From: an uncultured Clostridium sp.
Lineage (GTDB): Bacteria; Bacillota_A; Clostridia; TANB77; CAG-508
Length of the DNA stretch: 5,472 bases
Direction: 5' to 3'
Assembly: GCA_951800935.1 (NCBI GenBank)
Contig: CATOLW010000094.1
Coordinates: 1-5,472 of the forward strand
Part shown: positions 1 through 5,353 of the stretch, in pieces
Numbering within the stretch: position 1 is the first letter of the stretch
How the letters are laid out: each line of letters starts with the position of its first letter
Made by a program: the position numbers and the translations under genes
The notes under the pieces: model-generated
What the model saw: only the letters and a program-made list of their open reading frames with translations
Told to the model about the DNA's origin: nothing
Database searches by the model: none

Positions 1-490
1 AATGTACATATTCTCCAATAGCATGACATACATCTCCAATTCGATTTCCTGGTTTGGCATATTTAATTCCTTCAAAAAAGGCTTGTTTTGTTACTTCTAC
101 TAAATTCACAGCTTCTTTTGAACTTTTTCCCACAATAAAAGTTCTAGCTGCATCACCATTAAACCCATTTTTTAAAGCAACGGTATCAATACTTACTACA
201 TCACCATCTTGTAAAATTCGATTTTTAGATGGAATACCGTGAATCACTTCATCATTAATGGATACACAAATAGAAGCAGGAAAAGGAGGTATTCCTTTAA
301 TCCCAATATCGTACCCCTTTTGTGCTGGAATAGCTCCTAAGCTTCTCATTCTATTTTCTGCTATTTGGTCTAATTCCTCTGTTGACATTCCTGGTTTTAT
401 TTTTTGTTCTATTTCTTGATAAAGTGTTGCCACCACTTTACACACTTCTCTCATGTATTCAATTTCTTTTCTGGACTTAATTGTTACCAC
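1..490 (-). CDS. map: Methionine aminopeptidase, type I (3' end outside window)
   Basis: This enzyme removes the initiator methionine from nascent cytosolic proteins and uses two metal ions. The first 163 residues are visible; the family is about 250 long, so roughly the last third lies beyond position 1. The start is GTG at 488-490, giving MVTIKSRKEIEYMREV, which matches the usual N-terminus, and it has a strong ribosome binding site 9 bases upstream. Known catalytic positions can be placed: His84 in the INDEVIHGIP segment, and metal ligands Asp102 (VSIDT) and Asp113 (FNGDAARTF). The later ligands (the second His and the two Glu) would lie outside the window, so catalytic integrity cannot be judged fully. 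The gene follows adk by 45 bases with no terminator between, so the two are probably cotranscribed, as is common in Firmicutes. The identification is from family knowledge and is firm. Confidence 0.96.
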   Translation of the reverse strand, partial: MVTIKSRKEIEYMREVCKVVATLYQEIEQKIKPGMSTEELDQIAENRMRSLGAIPAQKGYDIGIKGIPPFPASICVSINDEVIHGIPSKNRILQDGDVVSIDTVALKNGFNGDAARTFIVGKSSKEAVNLVEVTKQAFFEGIKYAKPGNRIGDVCHAIGEYVH

Positions 491-499
491 TTTAAATCG

Positions 500-507
500 T
501 CTCCTTT
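500..507 (-). promoter_or_regulatory. Ribosome binding site of map, fixing a GTG start
   Basis: AAAGGAGA lies 9 bases before GTG at 488-490. The next in-frame ATG (residue 13) is too far downstream and would cut conserved N-terminal residues, so GTG is the likely start. Confidence 0.8.
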
Positions 508-535
508 AATTTAAAAGGGTGTCCCCTAATCCTTC

Positions 536-1204
536 TTAGTCTTTTTTGATGTCTTTTATGATGTCTTCTGCTACATCTTTTCCCATTCTGTTAACAGAAA
601 TACTTACTAGTTCTGTTCTTAATACTCCTTTTTCTTGATAATATTCTACCAATGGGCTTGTTTTTTCTTCATAAATTTCTAATCTTCTATTAATAGCCTC
701 TGCATTTGAATCATCTTCTCTTTGTTTTAAAGCTGCTCCACATTTATCACAGATTTCTTCTACTTTTGGTGGATTTAGCTTAATATTATAAGTTGCTTTA
801 CATTCTTGATTGGTACATACTCTTCTTGTTAACATTCTGTCGATTAATTCTTCTCTTGGCGTTGATAAATTAATTACTAAGTCTACTTTTTTTCCTAAAT
901 TTGCTAAAATCTCATCTAACTTTTCTGCTTGTTCTGTAGTTCTTGGAAAACCATCTAAAATAGCTCCATTTTGTGCATCTTCTTGATTTAATCTGTTTAC
1001 TACCATTGGTACTGTTATTTCATCTGGTACTAAATTTCCTTTGGATATATATTTATCTGCTTCGATTCCTAATTCAGTTTTCTCGCTGATATTTTTTCTA
1101 AAAATATCTCCTGTTGATATTTGCGGAAATCCAGTTTGTTCACTGATAATTCCTGCAATTGTTCCTTTTCCTGTTCCTTGTGCTCCTAACATAATAATTA
1201 CCAT
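536..1204 (-). CDS. adk: Adenylate kinase with a four-cysteine LID domain
   Basis: Adenylate kinase catalyses ATP + AMP = 2 ADP in the cytosol. With the start at 1204 the protein has 222 residues, close to the 212-220 usual for bacterial long-form Adk. Visible motifs are the P-loop GAQGTGKGT (7-15), the AMP-binding STGD (30-33), DGFPRT (84-89), a LID domain beginning RRVC (127-130), and RRLEIYEEKTSPL with its conserved arginines (173-185). The LID carries Cys130, Cys135, Cys152 and Cys155, the pattern of zinc-binding Adks of Gram-positive bacteria, but the first pair is CX4C rather than the usual CX2C. The P-loop has Gln where family members normally have Pro (GxPGxGKGT), and the Gln that usually follows GKGT is Ile. 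A longer frame starts at 1237, but it adds 11 residues ahead of the normal N-terminus and would bypass the ribosome binding site. The gene appears to have its own promoter and to be cotranscribed with map. Confidence 0.96.
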   Translation of the reverse strand: MVIIMLGAQGTGKGTIAGIISEQTGFPQISTGDIFRKNISEKTELGIEADKYISKGNLVPDEITVPMVVNRLNQEDAQNGAILDGFPRTTEQAEKLDEILANLGKKVDLVINLSTPREELIDRMLTRRVCTNQECKATYNIKLNPPKVEEICDKCGAALKQREDDSNAEAINRRLEIYEEKTSPLVEYYQEKGVLRTELVSISVNRMGKDVAEDIIKDIKKD

Positions 1205-1210
1205 AAAAAA

Positions 1211-1220
1211 TCTCTCCCTT
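1211..1220 (-). promoter_or_regulatory. Ribosome binding site deciding the adk start
   Basis: AAGGGAGAGA lies 6-9 bases before the ATG at 1202-1204. It would sit inside the reading frame if translation began at 1237, so the shorter start is preferred. The shorter start also gives the family-typical beginning MVIIMLG. Confidence 0.75.
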
Positions 1221-1242
1221 GTCTCTATTTTTAACAAAGCTT

Positions 1243-1271
1243 ATTTTACTACAAAAACTGGAAATTAGCAA
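1243..1271 (-). promoter_or_regulatory. Putative sigma-A-type promoter of adk-map
   Basis: A -35-like TTGCTA (1266-1271) and a -10-like TAAAAT (1243-1248) are separated by 17 bases. They match the consensus hexamers at 4 and 5 of 6 positions. Transcription would begin near 1236, leaving a leader of about 30 bases before adk. The surrounding DNA is very AT-rich, so chance matches are easy, but position and spacing fit a separate adk-map transcript. Confidence 0.5.
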
Positions 1272-1326
1272 GCTTTTTTCGTTTATTTATTATTTCATTT
1301 TTATCTTGTTTAAAATTTAAAATCAG

Positions 1327-1383
1327 AAAATGCCAACATTCACAAATAGTTTCTCTTAATTTTATTGTGAATTTTGACATTTT
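1327..1383. repeat. Long imperfect inverted repeat after the prepilin-like gene, possible terminator
   Basis: Two 19-base arms (1327-1345 and 1365-1383) can pair over almost their whole length around a 19-base loop. As minus-strand RNA the stem has one mismatch and one G-U pair. It begins 8 bases past the stop codon of the prepilin-like gene. In the minus direction it is preceded by a run of A, but only four U end the stem before CUG, so it is not a textbook terminator. Read on the plus strand, a run of seven T (1380-1386) closes it, which looks more like an intrinsic terminator although no plus-strand gene is present. It may act as a weak or bidirectional terminator, or stabilise the 3' end of the transcript. 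Confidence 0.5.
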
Positions 1384-1391
1384 TTTACCTA

Positions 1392-2351
1392 TTATTTAAA
1401 AGCTGTCCAATTTATGGTTCTTCCCAGTTTTGAAAAGTAAAATCCAAATCCTGTATTATCTACTTTATAAATATGTAATGAAGATGATACAATATTTCCA
1501 TCGCCTTCCATTGTAAATGTTGCTACTGATTGTTGTTGTTCTTCTAAATATATACTAAAACTTTTTGTTTGACTAACTTCCTCTTTATAAGCATGTATCA
1601 TTGCATTGACATCGCCTTCTGTTGTTACCCCTATAAGAACTATCTTAGGTTTAAAACCACACTCTATATATTTTTTTCCCATTGAGTCTGGTGTAAATCT
1701 CCCACTTTTATAACCTACTGCATTAGCTACTGTATTAGCATTTGCATCTATTCCCTCTTTGTATTTTTTAGTTCCATATGCTTGATATTCTTCTTCTGTA
1801 TATTTAGCATTTGTTTCTACTTCTACATTAGCCTTTTCATATGATCTTACATCATACTCTCCATTTTTTGTTATTTGCATAGTCCCTTCTGGTTTTATAT
1901 AACCTTCTGGTATTTCTCCATCATTTTTTTCCTCTGTACCGCCTTCTTCATTAATTGGTCCTTGAATCTTTTCTTCACGATTACTATCTACTGTATAAAT
2001 ATTTCCTGTTTTCTTAAATTTTACGATGATTGGTTTTTCTCCTTCTGCGGTTGCTTCTATGTTTTGTGCTTCTAATTCAGTATTCATATCTGCTGCTATG
2101 ATTAAATCGTTATTTCCTTCTTCTATTTTTCTAGTTTTTATTGTATTATAGGCTAATGTTATTTGTTCTTTTTCTTCTCCTATGATTGCTTGCTTTTTAG
2201 CTCTCGTCGCTTTTGTTAGTATTCCATTTTCTCCTGTAAGCATTACTATACTAATTGTTGCTAAAATCAGCAAAATAACAATCGTAATAACTAATGCAAT
2301 TAATGTAATTCCACTATTTCTCTTTTGATTTACTAATATTGGGGTCTTCAT
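1392..2351 (-). CDS. Prepilin-like membrane-anchored protein with a tail-fibre-like C-terminal half
   Basis: The 319-residue product starts with a type IV prepilin-like leader: a short basic segment, Gly14 as the likely prepilin peptidase site, then ITLIALVITIVILLILAT (15-32) and a hydrophobic helix to about residue 38. Glu at mature position 5, conserved in true major pilins, is Ala here. LTGENGIL (38-45) and a charged helix to about 78 follow, as in many prepilin-like proteins of uncultured Clostridia. Residues 79-130 look like a short globular part and 131-150 an acidic Gly/Glu-rich linker. Then come GTMQITKNGEYDV (156-168) and a C-terminal domain from about 230 (CGFKPKIVLIG, ending INWTAF). 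These resemble motifs I know from phage tail and surface-adhesin proteins; that is recognition by eye. The start at 2349-2351 is set by AAGGAGAG six bases upstream; the frame extends to 2414 but then runs through the promoter. Its substrate and role are unknown. No pilus assembly genes (PilB, PilC, PilD) are present nearby. Confidence 0.85.
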   Translation of the reverse strand: MKTPILVNQKRNSGITLIALVITIVILLILATISIVMLTGENGILTKATRAKKQAIIGEEKEQITLAYNTIKTRKIEEGNNDLIIAADMNTELEAQNIEATAEGEKPIIVKFKKTGNIYTVDSNREEKIQGPINEEGGTEEKNDGEIPEGYIKPEGTMQITKNGEYDVRSYEKANVEVETNAKYTEEEYQAYGTKKYKEGIDANANTVANAVGYKSGRFTPDSMGKKYIECGFKPKIVLIGVTTEGDVNAMIHAYKEEVSQTKSFSIYLEEQQQSVATFTMEGDGNIVSSSLHIYKVDNTGFGFYFSKLGRTINWTAFK

Positions 2352-2357
2352 TTTATT

Positions 2358-2365
2358 CTCTCCTT
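2358..2365 (-). promoter_or_regulatory. Ribosome binding site deciding the prepilin-like start
   Basis: AAGGAGAG is six bases before the ATG at 2349-2351. It supports this start over the in-frame ATG at 2412-2414, which lies within the -35 element and has no comparable site. Confidence 0.8.
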
Positions 2366-2385
2366 CTTTTGTTTTATCCGATTTA

Positions 2386-2414
2386 TTTATATCATAACTA
2401 ATACATTTTTTCAA
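2386..2414 (-). promoter_or_regulatory. Sigma-A-type promoter of the prepilin-like gene
   Basis: TTGAAA (2409-2414) and TATAAA (2386-2391) are exactly 17 bases apart, and a TGA just before the -10 gives an extended -10 element. Both hexamers are close to consensus. Transcription would start near 2379, about 28 bases before the ATG. The promoter lies just past the secY terminator, consistent with an independently expressed single gene. Confidence 0.7.
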
Positions 2415-2446
2415 TGTTTTTTAATCCCTTTATGTTAAGAAGCTAT

Positions 2447-2484
2447 AAAAAAGCCGTGCTATTTGGTCAATAGTACGGTTTTTT
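2447..2484 (-). terminator. Intrinsic terminator after secY
   Basis: In the minus-strand transcript CCGUACUAUU pairs with AAUAGCACGG around the five-base loop GACCA, with one A-C mismatch. The stem is preceded by six A and followed by C and six U. It begins 5 bases after the secY stop codon. The flanking A and U runs and the plus-strand form, where the mismatch becomes a G-U pair, suggest it could act in both directions. It probably ends the ribosomal protein-secY transcript. Confidence 0.85.
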
Positions 2485-2489
2485 CTATT

Positions 2490-3809
2490 TTATTCTAAAA
2501 ATCCTTTATAATGTCTCATTGCTAATTGAGATTCTAATTGTTGTACAGTTTCTAGTGCAACACCTACAACAATTAGAATTGATGTACCACCAAATGCAAT
2601 ATTTAGGTTGGTAAATCTTAATAGCATTGGTAGGATTGCAATAACAGATAAGAATATTCCTCCAAACATGGTTAATTTTGATATAATAGAAGATAAATAT
2701 TCTGTAGTTGGTTTTCCTGCTCTAATTCCTGGTATAAATCCACCATTTTTCTTAATATTATTAGATACTTCTGCTGGATTAAAGGTTGCATAAGTATAGA
2801 AAAATGTGAATCCTACAATTAATAGTAAATAAACAATAGCATTTACAATCGAATAACCAATTCCTACATTCGATGTAGAAGTAGCAATTGAGAAATTGTA
2901 TAGTCCTGCTAAAAATCCTGTATGATTTGCGATATCTGGTACAAAAATTTGAATAATCATCGCTGGAAATGTCATAAAGGATGAAGCAAAGATAACTGGC
3001 ATTACACCTGCCATAGCAAGTTTTAATGGAATGTGAGTACTTTGTGCCCCTACCATTTTTCTTCCTACTACTTTTTTAGAGTATTGTACTGGTACTCTTC
3101 TTTCTGCTTGTTGTACAAATACAACACCTGATACTAAAATTAAAGCTCCTATTACGATCCCCATTGCTGTTAATAAACCTGTTGTATTAAATCCTGCTTC
3201 TGGTAATATCAAATTCCATAATGTGGTTATTCCACTTGGTAATCTTGAAATAATACCAATGAAAATTAATAATGAAATTCCATTTCCAATTCCTTTGTTA
3301 GTAATTTGGTCTCCTAACCACATAAGAATAGAAGTTCCTGCTACTAATCCTACTACTACTAAAGCTCCTGTTAGGAATGTTCCATCTACAAATATTCCAG
3401 AAGATTTATAAGATACATATAGTCCAATTGCTTCTACTAAAGCTAATACAAGTGTTAGCATTTTAGTATATTTGTTTATTTTTTGTCTTCCTTCTTCTCC
3501 TCCTTCTTTGGTTAATCTCTCTAAAGAAGGTATAATCATAGCTAATAATTGAATAACAATAGAAGCTGTTATATATGGGCTAATTGACATAGCAAAAACA
3601 GAAAATCTCGAAAAAGCTCCTCCTGATATCATATCAATTAGTCCTGCAATTCCATTAGCTCCTCCCATTGCTTCGTTTAATGCAATGCTATTTACTCCTG
3701 GTACTGTGATATAACATCCAAATCTAAATATTACAATTAAAATTAAAGTATACCATAGTTTTTTCCTTACATCTGGAGTTTTTAGCGCATTTTTGATTGT
3801 TTTAAACAA
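2490..3809 (-). CDS. secY: Protein translocase subunit SecY
   Basis: SecY is the central channel of the SecYEG translocon in the cytoplasmic membrane. The 439-residue length is typical of Firmicutes. Ten hydrophobic segments can be placed at roughly 19-37, 71-94, 115-135, 148-168, 176-196, 210-234, 265-290, 318-342, 374-398 and 404-424. Family motifs include the plug region (about 52-70), ISPYITASIVIQLL (76-89), NKGIGNGISL (171-180), RRVPVQYSKK (237-246), PLKLAMAGVMPVIFASS (261-277), GGFIPGIRAGKPTTEYL (356-372) and GGTSILIVVGVALETVQQ (407-424). The initiator is TTG at 3807-3809, directly after the rplO stop; the resulting MFKTIKNA start agrees with known Firmicutes SecY proteins. Translation is therefore probably coupled to rplO. 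A terminator follows the gene. The protein looks complete, with no missing motif. Confidence 0.98.
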   Translation of the reverse strand: MFKTIKNALKTPDVRKKLWYTLILIVIFRFGCYITVPGVNSIALNEAMGGANGIAGLIDMISGGAFSRFSVFAMSISPYITASIVIQLLAMIIPSLERLTKEGGEEGRQKINKYTKMLTLVLALVEAIGLYVSYKSSGIFVDGTFLTGALVVVGLVAGTSILMWLGDQITNKGIGNGISLLIFIGIISRLPSGITTLWNLILPEAGFNTTGLLTAMGIVIGALILVSGVVFVQQAERRVPVQYSKKVVGRKMVGAQSTHIPLKLAMAGVMPVIFASSFMTFPAMIIQIFVPDIANHTGFLAGLYNFSIATSTSNVGIGYSIVNAIVYLLLIVGFTFFYTYATFNPAEVSNNIKKNGGFIPGIRAGKPTTEYLSSIISKLTMFGGIFLSVIAILPMLLRFTNLNIAFGGTSILIVVGVALETVQQLESQLAMRHYKGFLE

Positions 3810-4244
3810 CTAAATCACCTCAGCCTTTCCGCCTAAAGCTTCAATTTCTTCTTTGGCTTTTGCTGTGAATCTTTTAGCTTTAACATTTAATTTTTTCTCT
3901 AATTTTCCTGTTGCTAAAATTACAATACCATCATTGATTTTTCCAATAATTCCCTCTTCTAATAGACTTTCTGCTGTAACATCTGTTGCTTTTGATTTAT
4001 TTAACATTTTTAAGGTTACTTCTGTATAATTCTTAGCATGGATATTGGTAAATCCTCTTTTTGGTAAACGTCTATATAATGGTGTTTGACCACCTTCAAA
4101 ACCACGTCTTACTCCTCCACCACTTCTTGCTTTTTGACCTTTATGTCCTCTTCCTGATGTTTTTCCATTTCCAGAAGCCATACCGCGTCCTACTCTATTT
4201 CTTTTTACTTTTTTTACAGCTGGTTTTAATTCATCTAGTTTCAT
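3810..4244 (-). CDS. rplO: 50S ribosomal protein L15
   Basis: L15 is a late-assembling large-subunit protein that binds 23S rRNA. The 144 residues match the family length. The glycine- and arginine-rich N-terminal extension that threads into the rRNA is clear: NRVGRG (16-21), [12 protein letters not shown] (25-36), [16 protein letters not shown] (41-56) and RRLPKRGF (58-65). The C-terminal globular domain follows from about 72 and ends [10 protein letters not shown] (135-144). The gene lies 80 bases after rpsE, where rpmD would normally intervene, and its stop codon touches the secY start. AAGGAGGTG (4256-4264) serves as ribosome binding site at a rather long spacing of 11 bases from the ATG. 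Confidence 0.98.
   Translation of the reverse strand: MKLDELKPAVKKVKRNRVGRGMASGNGKTSGRGHKGQKARSGGGVRRGFEGGQTPLYRRLPKRGFTNIHAKNYTEVTLKMLNKSKATDVTAESLLEEGIIGKINDGIVILATGKLEKKLNVKAKRFTAKAKEEIEALGGKAEVI
3814..3821 (-). promoter_or_regulatory. secY ribosome binding site inside the end of rplO
   Basis: GAGGTGAT, an eight-base complement to the conserved 3' end of 16S rRNA, forms part of the last codons of rplO (Glu-Val-Ile). It stands four bases before TTG. The long match probably compensates for the weak TTG initiator and supports coupled translation of L15 and SecY. Confidence 0.75.
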
Positions 4245-4276
4245 TTTGTACTTCGCACCTCCTTCTTTTATTGACA

Positions 4277-4303
4277 GGGATTCTATCTTTTTTGATATTT
4301 CCC
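4277..4303 (-). repeat. Small hairpin in the rpsE-rplO spacer
   Basis: The RNA can form GGGA/UCCC and UAUC/GAUA stems separated by a small A-rich internal loop, with a loop of six A. No U run follows, so it is not an intrinsic terminator. It sits in the short spacer where rpmD is normally found and just upstream of the rplO ribosome binding site. A role in mRNA processing or translation is possible but not shown. Confidence 0.3.
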
Positions 4304-4324
4304 TTTAAAAGCTTATCTTTCTTA

Positions 4325-4810
4325 TTATAAGATATCTTCTACTTTTTTCCCTCTTTTTTTCGCTACTTGTTCTACTGTTTGCATTGCTTTTAAGCCTTCA
4401 ATTGTAGCATGAACAACATTTCTTGGATTGTTTGTTCCAATAACTTTTGTTCTTATATTTTTGTATCCAGCTAGTTCCATTACTGGTCTAACGCTTCCTC
4501 CTGCTATAATACCAGTACCAACAGCTGCTGGTTTTAACATAACTTTAGCACTTCCAAAAGTTCCAACATATTCATGAGGCACTGTTGTTTCAACAATTGG
4601 TACTTCAACTAAGTTCTTTTTCGCTTCTTGGATTGCTTTTTTAATTGCATCTGGAACTTCTGCTGCTTTACCATTACCAACACCTACATGACCATTTTCG
4701 TCTCCTACTACTACAACAGCACTAAATCTAAAAGTTCTACCACCTTTAACAACTTTAGCAACTCTATTAATAGCAACAACTTTTTCTTTTAATTCATTCT
4801 TTTCTTCCAT
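4325..4810 (-). CDS. rpsE: 30S ribosomal protein S5
   Basis: S5 is a small-subunit protein that contributes to decoding accuracy. The 161 residues fit the family. The N-terminal double-stranded RNA-binding-like domain is visible as [18 protein letters not shown] (7-24), [16 protein letters not shown] (28-43) and [14 protein letters not shown] (47-60). The C-terminal domain includes [18 protein letters not shown] (98-115) and [11 protein letters not shown] (130-140), ending [11 protein letters not shown]. The spectinomycin-loop region keeps the common sequence VKGGR (21-25), so nothing suggests resistance. AAGGAGGA (4823-4830) lies 12 bases before ATG, a long spacing, but no better in-frame start is seen. 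The upstream spacer of 95 bases contains two possible hairpins; downstream the expected rpmD gene is missing. Confidence 0.98.
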   Translation of the reverse strand: MEEKNELKEKVVAINRVAKVVKGGRTFRFSAVVVVGDENGHVGVGNGKAAEVPDAIKKAIQEAKKNLVEVPIVETTVPHEYVGTFGSAKVMLKPAAVGTGIIAGGSVRPVMELAGYKNIRTKVIGTNNPRNVVHATIEGLKAMQTVEQVAKKRGKKVEDIL

Positions 4811-4841
4811 AAGGTTTTGTTTTCCTCCTTTTTACTAATGT

Positions 4842-4869
4842 ATACAAAATTCATTTATGAATTTTGTAT
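4842..4869. repeat. Perfect 13-bp inverted repeat between rplR and rpsE
   Basis: ATACAAAATTCAT (4842-4854) and its exact reverse complement (4857-4869) are separated by TT. The RNA would form a long AU-rich stem with a minimal loop ending about a dozen bases before the rpsE ribosome binding site. There is no following U run, so a terminator is unlikely. It may be an RNA processing site, a translation-modulating stem, or the relic of a small palindromic repeat element. Confidence 0.7.
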
Positions 4870-4875
4870 TAAATA

Positions 4876-4902
4876 CCTGTAGCTCACATTGCTTCACACA
4901 GG
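4876..4902 (-). repeat. Second possible stem-loop just after rplR
   Basis: The minus-strand RNA has CCUGU pairing with ACAGG, extended by AGC/GCU with a four-base GUGA bulge and the seven-base loop AAUGUGA. It starts three bases after the rplR stop codon. The loop region also contains a direct repeat, TGTGA-AGCAA-TGTGA. It is the most GC-rich part of the spacer. No U run follows. Function is unknown. Confidence 0.35.
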
Positions 4903-4905
4903 ATA

Positions 4906-5265
4906 CTAGAATTTCAAACCGCCTTCTCTTGCAGCTTCTGCTAATTCTTTAACCACTCCGTGATAAATGTATCCACCACGGTCAAAAACTACTGTTTCAA
5001 TTTTTTTGTCAGATGCTTTTTTAGCAATTAAAGTTCCTAATTCTTTAGCAGCTTCTTTGTTGGCATGTTTTGTTTTTATTTCTTTATCTAATGTTGAAGC
5101 TGCTACTAATGTTTTTGCTGCAACATCATCGATAATTTGTACATATAAATTTGTATTACTTCTATATACACATAATCTTGGTCTTTCTGCTGTTCCAGAT
5201 ACTTTTCTTCTAACACGAATGTGTCTTCTGGTTCTTTCCATTTTTCTATCTGTCTTTTTAACCAT
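4906..5265 (-). CDS. rplR: 50S ribosomal protein L18
   Basis: L18 binds 5S rRNA and helps attach it to the central protuberance of the large subunit. The 119 residues are typical in length. The basic N-terminus [21 protein letters not shown] (about 11-31) precedes the conserved core with [15 protein letters not shown] (33-47), [10 protein letters not shown] (53-62), [15 protein letters not shown] (70-84) and [21 protein letters not shown] (92-112), and the protein ends REGGLKF. GGAAAGGAGT (5272-5281) is a strong ribosome binding site seven bases before ATG. It lies 88 bases after rplF, and its downstream spacer carries two possible RNA hairpins. Confidence 0.98.
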   Translation of the reverse strand: MVKKTDRKMERTRRHIRVRRKVSGTAERPRLCVYRSNTNLYVQIIDDVAAKTLVAASTLDKEIKTKHANKEAAKELGTLIAKKASDKKIETVVFDRGGYIYHGVVKELAEAAREGGLKF

Positions 5266-5353
5266 TTTTTTACTCCTTTCCTAAACTTGAGTTTTCTTTT
5301 TCTATTTACTAAATACTAAAATGTGCAAGATATTAATTTTCACTTGAATGATT

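Noticed and set aside
54..242. Plus-strand open frame of 62 codons
   Set aside because: It lies wholly opposite map, whose catalytic motifs are clear, and resembles nothing recognisable.
1205..1237. Longer adk start adding 11 residues
   Set aside because: The extension precedes the family N-terminus and covers the ribosome binding site of the better start at 1204.
1041..1268. Plus-strand open frame of 75 codons
   Set aside because: It is antisense to the start of adk and its promoter; its composition is that of a shadow frame.
1875..2075. Plus-strand open frame rich in Phe, Cys and Trp
   Set aside because: It is antisense to the Glu- and Lys-rich part of the prepilin-like gene, which forces this composition.
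2352..2414. Longer start for the prepilin-like gene adding 21 residues
   Set aside because: The extension would be encoded by the promoter and ribosome binding site; the shorter start gives a normal prepilin leader.
2608..3411. Two plus-strand frames (2608-2793 and 3223-3411)
   Set aside because: Both are antisense to secY, whose frame is continuous and conserved.
4061..4330. Plus-strand frame with a hydrophobic, Leu- and Phe-rich product
   Set aside because: It is antisense to the Lys/Arg-rich start of rplO; the hydrophobicity is a by-product of the complementary codons.
4967..5284. Plus-strand open frame of 105 codons
   Set aside because: It is antisense to rplR, which is unmistakable.
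5266..5353. Promoter or terminator between rplF and rplR
   Set aside because: Only weak hexamer-like matches and no good stem with a U run are seen, so the spacer is treated as part of the operon.
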